DNA of 64,000 bases from Bolinopsis microptera (taxonomy: Eukaryota; Ctenophora; Tentaculata; Lobata; Bolinopsidae), in assembly GCF_026151205.1 (NCBI RefSeq), contig NC_087077.1, positions 1,424,001 to 1,488,000 on the forward strand, read 5' to 3'. Below are positions 11,901-22,424 of the stretch, piece by piece. Within the stretch, counting starts at the first letter, position 1. Every line of letters starts with the position of its first letter. The notes below the pieces were generated by a model. That model made no database searches. It saw only the letters and a list, made by a program, of their open reading frames with translations, and was not told the DNA's origin. The translations under genes were made by a program, and so were the position numbers.

Positions 11901-14900
11901 GAGGGATGGTACGGAAGCCAGGTATAATGGGAACGATGTAGGGGCCGATGGCTGCGGTGAAAACCAAGGTTGAAACGGCTATAGTACCTGGAAAGAGATA
12001 AATTCTATAGAAATATCCATCTAATTGTGCTAGTTTAAGTTACAGATAAAAGGTTAAATGGCGTATACATTCAGATATAAATTGATAACCCCACCCCTCT
12101 CCCTGTTTCAGATATAAATTGATAACCCCACCCCTCTCCCTGTTTGCACGTACCAAATGTTTTATCTAGATTGTTCTCTGCAAGAAAATCGATGTAGAAC
12201 CCAGCGGTGTAAGTCCTTGCAATGAAAACTGTTCCATTACCAAAACAAGCAAATAGGACAATCAAAGCTAGCTCGCCACCTTTCAACTTTTGAACATTTC
12301 CTGTCAGATAACTGGGTTAACCATATTATACATATGTATAGTTATATATATCATATATATTATTATATATATATTATTATATATATATATTATTATATAT
12401 ATATTTAAAGTTCAATTGAGTCTTGATGATGAAAGGCTAGTTGCTGCGGCCCGGGCTCAATTTACTTTGAGCAAGAAAGCAATGTGTTGGATACGTAACA
12501 AAATGCTTTGTTATATATTATAAAGTACACTTTGAAAGTTTTACCTTGAGCCTGCGCCTCTTCTGCAGCTATTTTTTCTGAGGGGCCACTGTTACTTGGT
12601 TCCAAATTCAAGGCTCCTATCGCTGCATTGTTTGCTATTACCACTTCATCATCGTTTCCGTCCATTATAATCGGTTGTCACTATAATTTGGGGATGAGGC
12701 TTATAACTGCATCAAATGTGTAGATTTTTAAAGTCACATAACAGAATACAGAAACACGTACGAAAACTTGCAACCAAATACAAAAAGGTAACAACTGGTT
12801 TAAACCCAATACCAGAGAACTAGCTGGAGATAGAGCATGAGAGCGAAATAGTACTGGGAAAGAATAATTTTACTCGAAACTTTACTCAACAGTCGACACG
12901 TACCGAAGTTCGACAGGGGTGATTTCTGGCGAACTTTGGTTGTCAATCTACAGTACGTGTCGTAATACTACAGAGCAGATATAACAGTGAAATGTTCCAC
13001 ACTTTTTCACAATGTTTCTTCCTACTTATCCCAATGTCATTAACTTGAATTTTTTACTCGTACGAGTTTTGCTCAATTGTACAAATTTCATGCGACATTT
13101 ATACGAATGAGCAAAATGAGCTGTACATTTTATGTCGTACAAATTTTCTATTTTTAACCTTAATAAAATAAAAAGTAAAAATCCCGGTCGACCACTGTAC
13201 TGTCGTTTGCTACCCCTATGTCTTTAAGGAAATTGGTTTTTACCTAAATGACTTTGTTCTGAAAGTTGTCTAGGCCTTTTACCTTGGCTACAACTGATAA
13301 CCAAATATCATACTAATTACCGTTGACCAGAACAGAGAGAGAGAGAGAGAGAGAGACTAAATTATCATCTCGCAAATAGTTGAAGTTATCAAACTTTACC
13401 CCATTTTAAATAAACTATTTCAGGTATCCCGTACCCCCAGTACTTTAACCCATTTTAAATAAACTATTTCAGGTATCCCGTACCCCCATTTAAAATAAAC
13501 TATTTCAGGTATCCCGTACCCCCATTTTAAATAAACTATTTCAGGTATCCCGTACCCCCATTTTAAATAAACTATTTCAGGTATCCCGTACCCCCATTTT
13601 GAATAAACTATTTCAAGTATCCCGTACCCCCATTTTGAATAAACTATTTCAGGTATCCCGTACCCCCATTTTAAATAAACTATTTCAAGTATCCCGTACC
13701 CCCATTTTGAATAAACTATTTCAGGTATCCCGTACCCCCATTTTAAATAAACTATTTCAGGTATCCCGTACCCCCATTTTAAATAAACTATTTCAGGTAT
13801 CCCGTACCCCCATTTTAAATAAACTATTTCAGGTATCCCGTACCCCCATTTTGAATAAACTATTTCAAGTATCCCGTACCCCCATTTTGAATAAACTATT
13901 TCAGGTATCCCGTACCCCCATTTTAAATAAACTATTTCAGGTATCCCGTACCCCCATTTTAAATAAACTATTTCAGGTATCCCGTACCCCCATTTTGAAT
14001 AAACTATTTCAGGTATCCCGTACCCCCATTTTGAATAAACTATTTCAGGTATCCCGTACCCCCATTTTGAATAAACTATTTCAGGTATCCCGTACCCCCA
14101 TTTTGAATAAACTATTTCAGGTATCCCGTACCCCCATTTAAAATAAACTATTTCAGGTATCCCGTACCCCCAGTACTTATACCCATTTAAAATAAACTAT
14201 TTCAGGTATCCCGTACCCCCAGTACTTATACCCATTTAAAATAAACTATTTCAGGTATCCCGTACCCCCAGTACTTTAACCCATTTTAAATAAACTATTT
14301 CAGGTATCCCGTACCCCCAGTAGACACGCTCTCTTTATATTTGAGGGACTGATAAAGTTAGCTACTGGTTTCTACTCCCCTAAGTTTATCCCCCACTTCC
14401 ACTCCACTGGGCGCATCAGATTTAGGGTATGTTTATCTTGTGTCACCTATACTATACTAATGTAACGATTGAGTGATTGTCTATTAATAGCTGCATGATG
14501 TGCAATAAAAACTTCTATTCATCTTGTGTGCTATGGTATTAATTCCGATGCCTAGTAATACAAGTTTTTTTACGAAACCGTACGCGTACCCTACATCTGC
14601 ATATTATATATATGCATACTTTTGTAACATTAGATATTGCACGGTATTCAGCAATGGTTCATAATTATCATCTTTCTCAAATTACAGTTGTGTATTAATT
14701 CTCCTATTTCACTTTTTGTACTTTTAAAGTTTTACATATCAAGCCAGCTTTAAATCAAAATTTTACAATTTATGTCAATTCAGTAGAATCTAGATTCAAG
14801 TAGGTTTTTAAAACGAGCACTTAAAGATTATAAAGTTGTACGATAAAACATAATTGATAAAACATAGAGTCACAAAAGTGGAAAATGTACACCATTTGTA

Positions 14901-17900
14901 TCGGTTAGTTGGCAGTGCTTCAGTGTTACATTTAGAACCGTTACTTGCTAGTAATTTTATCATTTTAAAAACTGTCCAATTATTTGATTTTATACTTTTT
15001 TTCCATTTTTAACGCAGAACGGCTTATTTCAGATCCTGGAATGTCTGTGGCGGATATCAATGTCCAGCACGGGGGAGACTATTGTCTACCTCCCGAAAGA
15101 GGGTTCAAATAAACGCACTGTTTCCTGCCCTTTCATCAGAATATCAGTCGCTGACTCCTGTCTCCGCCCCCAGGAGGTTAGTTGCATATAACATAGTCTG
15201 TAAAACTCTTCAGGTAAAAAGTTGAGATTCTGTCAGAAATTGAGATCTAGATCTAGTTATGATTAAAAGTACCGAGATTAATCAATTATCTTGGCGATAG
15301 CAACACAAAATCTGGTCCAATTAATGACCATGCACCCAGGTAACTCCCTATAAGTTAGAGTTGGAGATCCCCACTGAAGCTACAGAGGACTACGGGTCAG
15401 TTGACTTACCGTATGAGCACGTGGATAATCTCATCTACCACTGTCTTAACAAGGTGAGAATTGTGGACCAACCAGGGTCCACCAACCAGGGTCCACCAAC
15501 CAGGGTCCACCAACCAGGGTCCACCAACCAGGGTCCACCAACCAGGGTCCACCAACCAGGGTCCACCAACCAGGGTCCACCAACCAGGGTCCACCAACCA
15601 GGGTCCACCAACCAGGGTCCACCAACCAGGGTCCACCAACCAGGGTCCACCAACCAGGGTCCACCAACCAGGGTCCACCAACCAGGGTCCACCAACCAGG
15701 GTCCACCTATAAAACGGGTATTATTGAGCAGGTTGGTGTGGTTTCACTTAAGTTAACTCTCGGAACTTGGTTAGTATTTTATTGTACCTACCGTTATAGG
15801 TGTAAATGTAGTTATGGTTTATCTAAAACCACAGAACATATTTTATACCACCTATTCTGTGACGATGGTCACTCTATAACCCCCTGCCCCCCCCCTCTAT
15901 AAACCCCCGCCCCCTCCCCCACTCCCCACCCGTTACTGTATATAGGGGGGGTGACATGTCTCCAATGTCTCCCGCACCTTATCTTTTCGAAAAAGACAAA
16001 GACATTGGAGACATTGGAGACATTGGAGACATTGGAGACACAGCTTTTGGAGACATTGGAGACATTGGGGACATTGGGGACACTGGGGACATTAGAGACA
16101 CAGCTTTTGGACACATTGGAGACATTTGGGACATTTGGGACATTGGAGACATTGGGGACATTAGGGACATAAAATGGATATTAGGGGCATTGGAGACATT
16201 GGAGACACAGCTTTTGGAGCCTCCTCCTCCTCCTCCTCCTCCTCCTCCTCCTCCTCCTCCTCCTCCTCCTCCTCCTCCTCCTCCTCCTCCTCCTCCTCCT
16301 CCTCCTCCTCCTCCTCCTCCTCCTTCTCCTCCTCCTCCTCAGCCCTCCTCAGTCGTTCTCCTCCTCCTCCTGAATCCTCCTCCTGGGTCCTCCTCCTCCT
16401 GGGTCCTCCTCCTCCTCTTCATCCTCCTCCTCTTCCTCCTCAATCATCAGTCCTCCTGATCCTCCTCAGTCCTCCTCCTCATCCTTCTCGTCAGTCCTCC
16501 TCCTCCTCCTCAGTCCTCCCCAAGTCCCCCTCCTCCTCAGTCCTCCCCAGTCCCCCTCCTCCTCCTATTCAGTCCTCCTCCTCCTCCTCCGTTCTCCTCA
16601 GTCCTCCTCCTTCTCAGTCCTCCTCCTGAGTCCTCTTCCTGAGTCCTCCTCCTGAGTCCTCCTCCTCTTCCTGAGTCCTCCTCCTCCTAGGTCCTTCTCC
16701 TCCTCCTCCTCCTCAGTCCTTTTCCTCATCCTCCTCATCCTCCTTCTTAGTCATCCTCCTCAGTCATCCTCCTCAGCCATCCTCCTCAGCCATCCTCCTC
16801 AGTACTCCTCAGTCCTCCTCCTCAGTCCTCATCCTTCTCCTTAGTCCCCCTCCTCCTCCTATTCACTCCTCATCCTCCTCCTCAGTTCTCCTGAGTCCTC
16901 CTCCTGAGTCCTCCTCCTGAGTCCTCCGCCTGAGTCCTCCTCCTAGGTCCTCCTCCTTCTCCTCCTCACTCCTCAGTCCTTCTCCTCCTCCTCCTCAGCC
17001 ATCCTCCTCAGTCCTCCTCCTCCTCAGTCCTCATCATCATCCTCCTCTTCAGTCCTCCTCCTCCTGGGTCCTCTTCCTCCTCTTCATCCTCCTCCTCTTC
17101 CTCATCAGTCCTCAGTCCTCCTCCTCATCCTTCTCGTCAGTCCTCCTCCTCCTCAGTCCTCCCCAGTCCCCCTCCTCCTCCTCCTATTCAGTCCTCCTCC
17201 TCCTCCTCCTCAGTTCTCCTCAGTCCTCCTCCTTCTCATTCCTCCTAAGTTCTCCTCCTGAGTCCTCCTCCTGGGTCATCCTCCTCCTAGTTCCTCCACC
17301 TTCTCCTTCTCCTCCTCAGTCCTTCTCCTCCTCCTCCTCCTCCTCAGTCATCCTCCTCAGTACTCCTCAGTCCTCCTCCTTCTCAGTCCTCCTCCTTCTC
17401 AGTCCTCCTCAGTCCTCTTCCTGAGTTCTCCTCCTCCTCCTCCTCCTGAGTCCTCCTTCTGGGTCCTCCTCCTCCTAGGTCCTCCTCCTTCTCCTCCTCA
17501 GTCCTACTCCTCCTCCTAAGTCCTCTTCCTCCTCCTCCTCCTCCTCTTCCTCCCTCTCAGTCATCCTCCTCAGCCATCCTCCTCAGTCCTCCTCAGTCCT
17601 CATCCTCCTCCTCAGTCCTCCTCCTGGGTCTTTCTCCTCTTCATCCTCCTCAGTCCTCAGTCCTCCTCCTCAGTCCTCCTCCTCATCCTTCTCGTCAGTC
17701 TTCTGCATCCTCAGTCCTCCCCCAGTCCCCCTCCTCCTCCTCCTATTCAGTCCTCCTCCTCCTCAGTTCTCCTCAGTCCTCTTCCTTTTCAGTCCTCCTG
17801 AGTCTCCTGCTTCTCTTCCTCCTGAGTCCTCCTCCTGGGTCCTCATCCTCCTAGGTCCTCCTCCTTCTCCTTCTCCTCAGTCCTTCTCCTCCTCCTCCCT

Positions 17901-20900
17901 CTCAGTCATCCTCCTCAGTCATCCTCCTCAGCTATCCTCCTCAGTACTCCTCAGTCCTCCTCTTTCTCTGTCCTCCTCAGTCCTCTTCCTGAGTCCTCCT
18001 CCTGAGTCCTCCTCCTCCTCCTCCTGAGTCCTCCTCCTGGGTCCTCCTCCTCCTGGGTCCACCTCCTCCTAGGTCCTCCTCCTCAGTCATCCTCCTCAGC
18101 CATCCTCCTCAGCCATCCTCCTCAGTACTCCTCAGTCCTCCTCCTTCTCAGTCCTCCTCAGTCCTCCTTCTGAGTCCTCCTCCTGAGTCCTCATCCTCTT
18201 CCTTCACCTCCTGAGTCCCCCTCCTGGGTCATCCTCCTCCTAGATCCTCCTCCTTCTCCAATCATACATCTACGTCTCCAGTGTCTCCAATGTCTCCAAC
18301 GTCTCCAAAAGCTTTGTCTCCAATGTCTCCAATGTCTCCATTGTCTCCAATGTCTCCAAAAGCTGTGTCTCCAATGTCTCCAATGTCTCCAGGACATGTC
18401 TCTGCACCCTATCTTTTCAAAAAAGACAAAAGACATTGGAGACATTGGAGACATGTCACCCCCCCTATATACCCCCTCCCCAGGAAGAAGACTGGAGTGT
18501 TCTAGAACTAACCCTATCAGCTATCAAGAAGAAGCTCTGCAACGCCCAGTTCCAGACTCGACGTAATGTAGATTCTCAGACTGAGCAGCTTGTGGAGCTG
18601 CTGAGTAACAGCAAGCGACTTGAGGAGCTGAAGAATACTCCTAAAGACTTCTCTGCTTCAGAAGTGAGGATGAGGATATACCCGGTTAGTTCAGACTGTT
18701 AGGTTTGTTATTAAAGCATGTTTTTTAGTTGTTAAATAATCAATATCCGAATGATGCGGCTGTTAATCGAAGGTAAAATCCGAAACCAGTGGTAAATGCT
18801 TGGTTTTCGAAACCAGGGTTTGTTGACAAATCTAACACACTTGTAACCAGGTGATAGTGCGACTGATACCCTACCAAGCTCGGATCTACAAGACAACACG
18901 TGACGCTGATATGTGTAGGAGACTCCTCAAAGCTCTGATAAGCGGACTCAAACCTAAGTTTGGCAAAATCTGTATCGAGGGACTGATCGTGGCAGCCATG
19001 GAGATGCCTTTTCTCATTAAACCTCGGTTTCTAAGCAACATAATACACGAAATAGCAAAGATGACAGTTGGAAGGAACCTGGCGATAGCAACCTTATCAT
19101 TCCTCTCTACTGTAGCATTAACACCCTCCCTGTATAAGGACTTTACAGAGGAGGAATATAAAATGGTTATCAGTGTTATTCTGCCCTACACTGACCCAGT
19201 TAATTTCGATGTTCCTGTTATTCACTTCGCACACGTGGTGGTATGTAATTGGTATGTCAGGTGCCATTACAAGCACAGACCTGCTTTCAAGGAGTATATT
19301 CTAGGGCAGCTTAGGTCCACGGTTAAGAGTGTAGGACAGGAAATGTAGGAGTAACAGCACCCTGACCGAGCAGGGGAAGGGTGGGGAGAAGAGGAAGGTG
19401 AGTGCTGAGTCTAAAGATGCTAAGACTCTGAGGCCGAGGTCAGGTGATTATGGAAGGTTAAGTGGGTCTAACACTCCCAGATCCAGTTTTAAGAGGATAC
19501 CTTCAACTGATTCCATCAACAAGGCACCGGATGCTGAGAGGATTAATGCTCACAATCAGCTGATAGATGTAACAGAGGACTTACTTGAGCGGTGGATGTA
19601 TTCCGGACGTTGCAACATAATCAAGAAATCCCCCCAATTGGATCTGCTGTTTTCAAACAAGAAAACTAAAACCTGGACTGTGTGCAATACTTTGATTACA
19701 ATATCCACTGCGTTATCTTGTGACAGATCATCTTCCTCCTCGTGCGAGCGATGTAAAATGGTACAAGCTATCACTGGTGAAGGTTCTTTCAACAGCAGTT
19801 CTGATGATAGCATGGAGTTGAGTTTTGGAACGGGACTTCGCATTCCCATCCCTGGACAACAAGGTCCTGTTGCAACAGTTGATTTGAACAAGATCATGAC
19901 TCCTAAATGTAGTTGTTGGTGTAAAGATTTCGCTCACCTAGAAATACGTTCCCCCACCAGTAACAGTAGTGTCATACTCAGACTCCAGAACAAGTGCCAC
20001 TTTGTTGGACTTGACGCTGCTGCGGGAGGAGACAGTCACGTTGTTACCGCGCTCTTTGATGACGATCTTAGTCAACTTCTCATAAAGGACGTCCACAGTG
20101 ACTATACTCCTCATCAACTAGAACAACTTCTCTCATCAAATTCCTCCTCTGGTTCATTTAAGCACAACTTAGCTCGAAGGAGAAGGCTCAGTACCCCACA
20201 AGCAGATGAAATGACCCCAACTTCTGCAATCGAAGTTAGACAGAGATCGCATAGCGATCTGGGTGTTACAGAAAAATCCGATCCTCTAAAAGAACCGTTT
20301 GTTTATAATCGAAACGATACTGATTCCAGGAATTCATCTGTTGAAATTTGTGAACGATTTGCGGATAAGGATGCCGCTAGAACTTTGACTCAAGCTGGTA
20401 TGGACGACGCCTTTTACAACACATCCTCTAGGAAAAGATCCAGTGTTTTCCAGTATGCTAAGAATAATAAAAATGACGCAAACGGTAATAGTGGATCAAA
20501 CACGGAGGAGAACTCATCTAGAGACTCCCAATCCAAGAACTCCTCTCGTTCATCTTCTCCTCATTTGTCCGCGAGAAAAGATCCGACCCAAGACAACAAC
20601 TTCAGCCCAATGACCTCCCGGTCCAGTAGCACACAGGAACTCACCTCCAGATCCAGCAGCTTGAAGGACTGCTCTAAGTTCTCTGTGGACAACGACCAGA
20701 GCCACTGGGACATCGACCCAGCTTTTATTTTCAGACAACTTTACCCCCTTATATCCAGCAGTGCAGATAAGACTCCCCTCAGTCTCCAGGAGTCGGAGGA
20801 TGTCTCCAGAGCTCTCCGGAACCTCGACCTCATCCTGGTCTCCAACACTCACAAGATAGGACTCATATACGTGGGACCCAGCCAAACAAACGAAGTGAGC

Positions 20901-21533
20901 ATCCTGAGGAACACGTACGGTAGTGTTAGGTACGTGGAGTTTGTGAAGACTCTCGGAGACATCATCTGGCTGGGGAACTGTGATCAGAAGACGGTGTATA
21001 TAGGAGGGTTGGATACCAAGGGTTTGGACGGGGATTACACTGTTAGCTGGAGAGATAAGACGTCTCAAGTTGTGTTCCATGTCGCTACCCTCATGCCACA
21101 ACACGATACTGACCCAACTAGCACCAACAAAAAACGTCACATAGGTAACAACTTCGTGACGATCGTCTACAATGATTCCGGGCTGCCATACCAACAGGGT
21201 ACAATCAAGGGGCAGTGCAATATCTGCGACATCGTGATAGAACCCCAACCCAACCACATGAACCTGGTGTCCTTCAACAGCCTCAAGAAAACTAAGCTAG
21301 CAGATCTGAAGCCCCACGCTGCCTTGCTCATCAGTGATGATCCCCTCGGGTCAGTTGTACGGCACATGGCTGTAAACGCTAATGGATTGTGTCAGGTCAT
21401 GATGGGACCTGGTGCAAGGAACGCGTATTCGTGTAACTGGTTGGAGCGGTTGAAGGCTATAAATAGAATTACAAGCCGGTCTACTACTCCCATTTCATCT
21501 CCAACTCCAGCTAGACGAGACTTGCAAGTGTAG
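2942..21533 (+). CDS. TSC2: Tuberin (TSC2), Rap/Ran-GAP domain protein, 5' partial
   Basis: GTPase-activating subunit of the TSC complex, which acts on Rheb at the lysosome and restrains mTORC1. Exons read: 2942-3079, 4098-4247, 4839-5024, 5855-6010, 6576-6638, 14304-14426, 15033-15176, 15340-15453 (or from 15361), 18484-18684, 18851-21533. All junctions are phase 0. The order of helical-repeat blocks follows tuberin: SWDAMLTVIEDI, then the block ending VDVRP, the QFYELYE block, EELLEKVVLK, EEDWSVLEL and FLSTVALTPSLYKDF. The GAP domain occupies about 20730-21430 and keeps HIGNNFVTIVYNDSG; the Asn at 21147-21149 aligns with the catalytic asparagine thumb. A Ser-rich linker (20100-20700) precedes it. 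The visible part is about 1,318 codons; some 300 N-terminal residues are not found. The reading frame shifts by one base between 19335 and 19347. A possible poly(A) signal is at 21669. Intron 5 hosts a transporter gene on the other strand. Confidence 0.95.
3153..3239. repeat. 87-bp foldback, MITE-like
   Basis: Twenty-base ends (GTTGTAACGAAATGGACATT and its inverse, one mismatch) enclose a second imperfect inverted pair (GATGCTTATTAT / AATAATAAGTATC), so almost the whole segment can fold into one hairpin. It lies in TSC2 intron 1. No clear target-site duplication was seen, so its family is unknown. Confidence 0.7.
3472..3636. mobile_element. hAT-type MITE, 149 bp with 8-bp target duplication
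   Basis: The element (3480-3628) has terminal inverted repeats CAGGGACAAAAGGA and is flanked on both sides by ATTTATAA (3472-3479 and 3629-3636). An eight-base duplication with CAGGG-type ends is the signature of the hAT superfamily. There is no coding capacity, so this is a non-autonomous copy moved by a transposase elsewhere. Subterminal ATCGCG motifs occur several times inside. It sits in TSC2 intron 1. Confidence 0.9.
4262..4352 (+). repeat. G-run tract after TSC2 exon 2 donor
   Basis: Runs of 5 to 13 G alternate with short spacers (GTCTCCAG twice) beginning about 15 bases after the donor at 4248. On the transcribed RNA this could form G-quadruplexes. Confidence 0.85.
4775..4814. other. 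Perfect 18-bp inverted repeat before TSC2 exon 3
   Basis: ACTTTATAAATAACCGTA and its exact complement are separated by four bases (CAGA). The hairpin ends 24 bases before the exon at 4839, so it would overlap the branch-point region of intron 2. Confidence 0.85.
5040..5590 (+). repeat. G-rich minisatellite after TSC2 exon 3 donor
   Basis: About 14 copies of a unit of roughly 37-45 bp (GGTACGGACAGGGGTGTAGG, then AAGCAGG and a G-run of variable length). The array begins about 20 bases inside intron 3, just after the donor GTAAGT at 5025. All G-runs are on the coding strand. Confidence 0.95.
5826..5849 (+). promoter_or_regulatory. Poly-C polypyrimidine tract of TSC2 intron 3
   Basis: A run of more than 20 C immediately precedes GTTCAG and exon 4 at 5855. 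It acts as the pyrimidine tract of the acceptor although it is pure C rather than U-rich. Confidence 0.6.
6337..6570 (+). repeat. Short tandem repeats before TSC2 exon 5
   Basis: Five copies of a 40-65 bp unit containing TTATCAGCTGTTTTGTTAGG and ATATCAGTAGTTGT. The array ends a few bases before the acceptor at 6574-6575. Confidence 0.9.
6639..6987. other. Start of TSC2 intron 5, unique sequence
   Basis: Holds the exon 5 donor (GTACTT), three short ATTAGCCAGCA-like repeats and otherwise nothing recognised. The distal part may be 3' untranslated sequence of the transporter gene transcribed from the other strand. Confidence 0.4.
6988..10685 (-). repeat. 86-bp minisatellite copied from transporter 3' coding end
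   Basis: About 43 tandem copies (44 with the gene's own) of an 86-bp unit. Read on the minus strand each unit is the last ~27 codons of the transporter (SEVPTIIGAVAACLFNTVGF...) plus its stop. Because 86 is not a multiple of three the frame is lost between copies. The array copies read Val where the gene reads Ile (EVPT versus EIPT). A synonymous TTC/TTT variant alternates among copies, and one copy (near 8461) lacks one A. The array lies directly 3' of the stop codon, so it may be transcribed as 3' UTR. Confidence 0.97.
10686..12665 (-). CDS. Major facilitator superfamily transporter, nested in TSC2 intron 5
   Basis: A 471-aa multi-pass membrane protein read from four minus-strand exons: 12665-12545, 12300-12154, 11987-11728, 11573-10686, with consistent GT-AG sites and phases 1, 1 and 0. 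A charged N-terminal tail (MDGNDDEVVIANN) is followed by about 12 hydrophobic segments, for example GELALIVLFACFGNGTVF, SRALQGVCVGLFFVM, TGFAIAVFDIIPIFFLPFIG and AVGIVLSGLVV. A basic cytoplasmic loop with RMQRKIKIG sits near the middle. Length and pattern fit the MFS; the substrate cannot be told and I assign no subfamily. The gene lies wholly inside TSC2 intron 5, antisense to it, and its final 27 codons have been amplified into the array below it. Confidence 0.82.
12072..12145. repeat. 37-bp direct duplication in transporter intron 2
   Basis: Two copies of CAGATATAAATTGATAACCC plus CACCCCTCTCCCTGTTT lie next to each other, ending nine bases from the donor of transporter exon 2. Confidence 0.9.
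12334..12404. repeat. AT microsatellite
   Basis: Imperfect (TA)n with TTAT interruptions in intron 1 of the transporter. Confidence 0.9.
12666..13384. other. Upstream region of the nested transporter
   Basis: No exon recognised. It should contain the transporter promoter (minus strand). A (GA)n tract of about 25 bases lies at 13331-13356. Confidence 0.4.
13385..14303 (+). repeat. 36-bp minisatellite carrying the TSC2 exon 6 acceptor
   Basis: About 24 copies of a unit whose core is AAATAAACTATTTCAGGTAT followed by CCCGTACCCCC. Each copy contains a full acceptor (CTATTTCAG) and the first 14 or so bases of exon 6. The last copy is the functional one (14285-14303, exon from 14304). Because 36 is a multiple of three, groups with TTGAAT instead of TTAAAT are open reading frames (NKLFQVSRTPIL repeats); this is a by-product, not a gene. 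A few units at both ends carry an extra AGTACTTTAACC or AGTACTTATACC segment. Confidence 0.97.
14427..15032. other. TSC2 intron 6
   Basis: AT-rich intron with nothing else recognised; it ends in GGCTTATTTCAG before exon 7. Confidence 0.7.
15464..15705 (+). repeat. 14-bp minisatellite after TSC2 exon 8 donor
   Basis: About 17 near-identical copies of ACCAACCAGGGTCC beginning 11 bases after the donor GTGAGA at 15454. The high copy identity implies recent expansion. The open frames on both strands are products of the repeat. Confidence 0.97.
15938..18472. mobile_element. Foldback-like element with long inverted arms in TSC2 intron 8
   Basis: The left arm (15938-16215) and right arm (about 18265-18472) are inverted copies. 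Both start GTATATAGGGGGGGTGACAT and continue with CTCCAATGTCT repeats, a TATCTTTT..AAAAAGACAAA block and ACAGCTTTTGGAGAC. The arms contain 9-bp GACATTGGA repeats. The 2-kb centre is a CCT/CTCCTCAGT array. Long repetitive inverted arms around a simple core are the form of foldback transposons. No open reading frame for a transposase is seen. The right tip lies 11 bases from exon 9. Confidence 0.7.
16218..18262 (+). repeat. CCT/TCC-rich polypyrimidine array
   Basis: Starts with more than 35 pure CCT triplets, then about 1.9 kb of interrupted TCCTCCTCAGT-like units. Larger blocks (near 16440-16980, 17100-17600, 17640-18200) repeat one another. The strand is almost pure pyrimidine, with potential for triplex DNA. 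Apparent proline- or serine-rich frames are not genes. Confidence 0.95.
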
Positions 21534-22106
21534 TTACCTTAGCTTCTGTCACGGATTATTTTCTTGTTTTTTAAAGAAATTGCTTGATTTTTATTAACAT
21601 TATATTCTTTTCGAAAGGGAATTAATTTATATAATCAAACGTTTGATTAACTTATGATCCTGAGATTCAATAAACACTAGGTCTATGTTTGTAGACTGAA
21701 ACCTAAGTTGTGAGGGTAATTTATTCTAAATTATAACTTTATAACATTATCTTAATTTGATAGTATATTTTTAAACCAAACTGCATGAGTACAAAACCAT
21801 TTTTTTTGTAAGAATAGATACGTTATTATTCATTTGAAAAAGAAAGCATGGAATCTTTCCAGCTGTCATGATCTGTGCATGTCGACAGTTTCAGGAGTAT
21901 TATCATGAATCATTTCCAATGCAAATAAAACCAAATTGTTTTGTCTTTTGACGAAGAAGCTATATAATATGATAATTGTTAGATTTCATTGTGAAATTGG
22001 ATTGATTTTTATTTTTCATTACAGTTTAACACACTGTTGTTTCATTAAATCAAAAATGCAGATAATACAGCAGTACCATTAACTCAGACAGTAAAAATGT
22101 GTAGCT
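21534..22106. other. TSC2 3' UTR and tail-to-tail intergenic region
   Basis: AATAAA at 21669-21674 fits a TSC2 poly(A) signal 136 bases after the stop. On the minus strand AATAAA at 22013-22008 fits the small gene that ends at 22107. Nothing else recognised. Confidence 0.6.
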
Positions 22107-22424
22107 TTAAATATCAAATTCAAATGTTGTCTCAACGTCTGAAGTGTGTTCTGAAGTAACTTTGTTCTCGTCGCTTCCTTGTGACTTAGACCCATTAGTT
22201 TCCTCAAGCTCAGCATGATTAATAATTCTCTCAATTTCCTTCTCCACGCCTCCAAACTTCTTTCTATATTGGTGTACAGCTCGTTCAATATCACCAAAGT
22301 TACCGCCCATCATGGAGGTATCAACAGCAAAATGTTTTCCGTTCCGCAGCTGAGTGCCCAGGTCGGCCCAAGTTGACGAGAATGCAGTAAAAACTAGCAT
22401 AAACTGTAGTAACAAACTTAACAT
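22107..22424 (-). CDS. Small predicted secreted protein, 105 aa
   Basis: Single open frame from ATG at 22424. The N-terminus MLSLLLQFMLVFTAFSSTWA is a convincing signal peptide with likely cleavage after ADL or STWA. The mature part is hydrophilic, with GGNFGDIERAVHQYRKKFGG and IERIINHAELEETNG and an acidic, Ser/Thr-rich tail; it has no cysteine and no obvious dibasic neuropeptide repeats. A poly(A) signal lies 94 bases past the stop. The gene is head-to-head with TRAPPC3 across 285 bases that hold a TATA-like element. I do not recognise the family. It could be a lineage-specific secreted peptide or the tail of a gene with unseen upstream exons. Confidence 0.55.
   Translation of the reverse strand: MLSLLLQFMLVFTAFSSTWADLGTQLRNGKHFAVDTSMMGGNFGDIERAVHQYRKKFGGVEKEIERIINHAELEETNGSKSQGSDENKVTSEHTSDVETTFEFDI

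Noticed and set aside
13599-14141. LNKLFQVSRTPI repeat protein
   Set aside because: Repeated acceptor and exon start in TSC2 intron 5; a 36-bp unit keeps the frame open by arithmetic.
15951-16629. Poly-proline, poly-serine and DIGDIG-type frames
   Set aside because: Translation of CCT triplets and 9-bp repeats in the foldback element; no conserved domain.
19315-19339. 25-base intron explaining the TSC2 frame change
   Set aside because: Would be too short for animal splicing and has no pyrimidine tract; a one-base sequence difference is simpler.
20550-21257. 235-codon minus-strand frame opposite the TSC2 GAP domain
   Set aside because: Shadow of a strongly conserved plus-strand exon.
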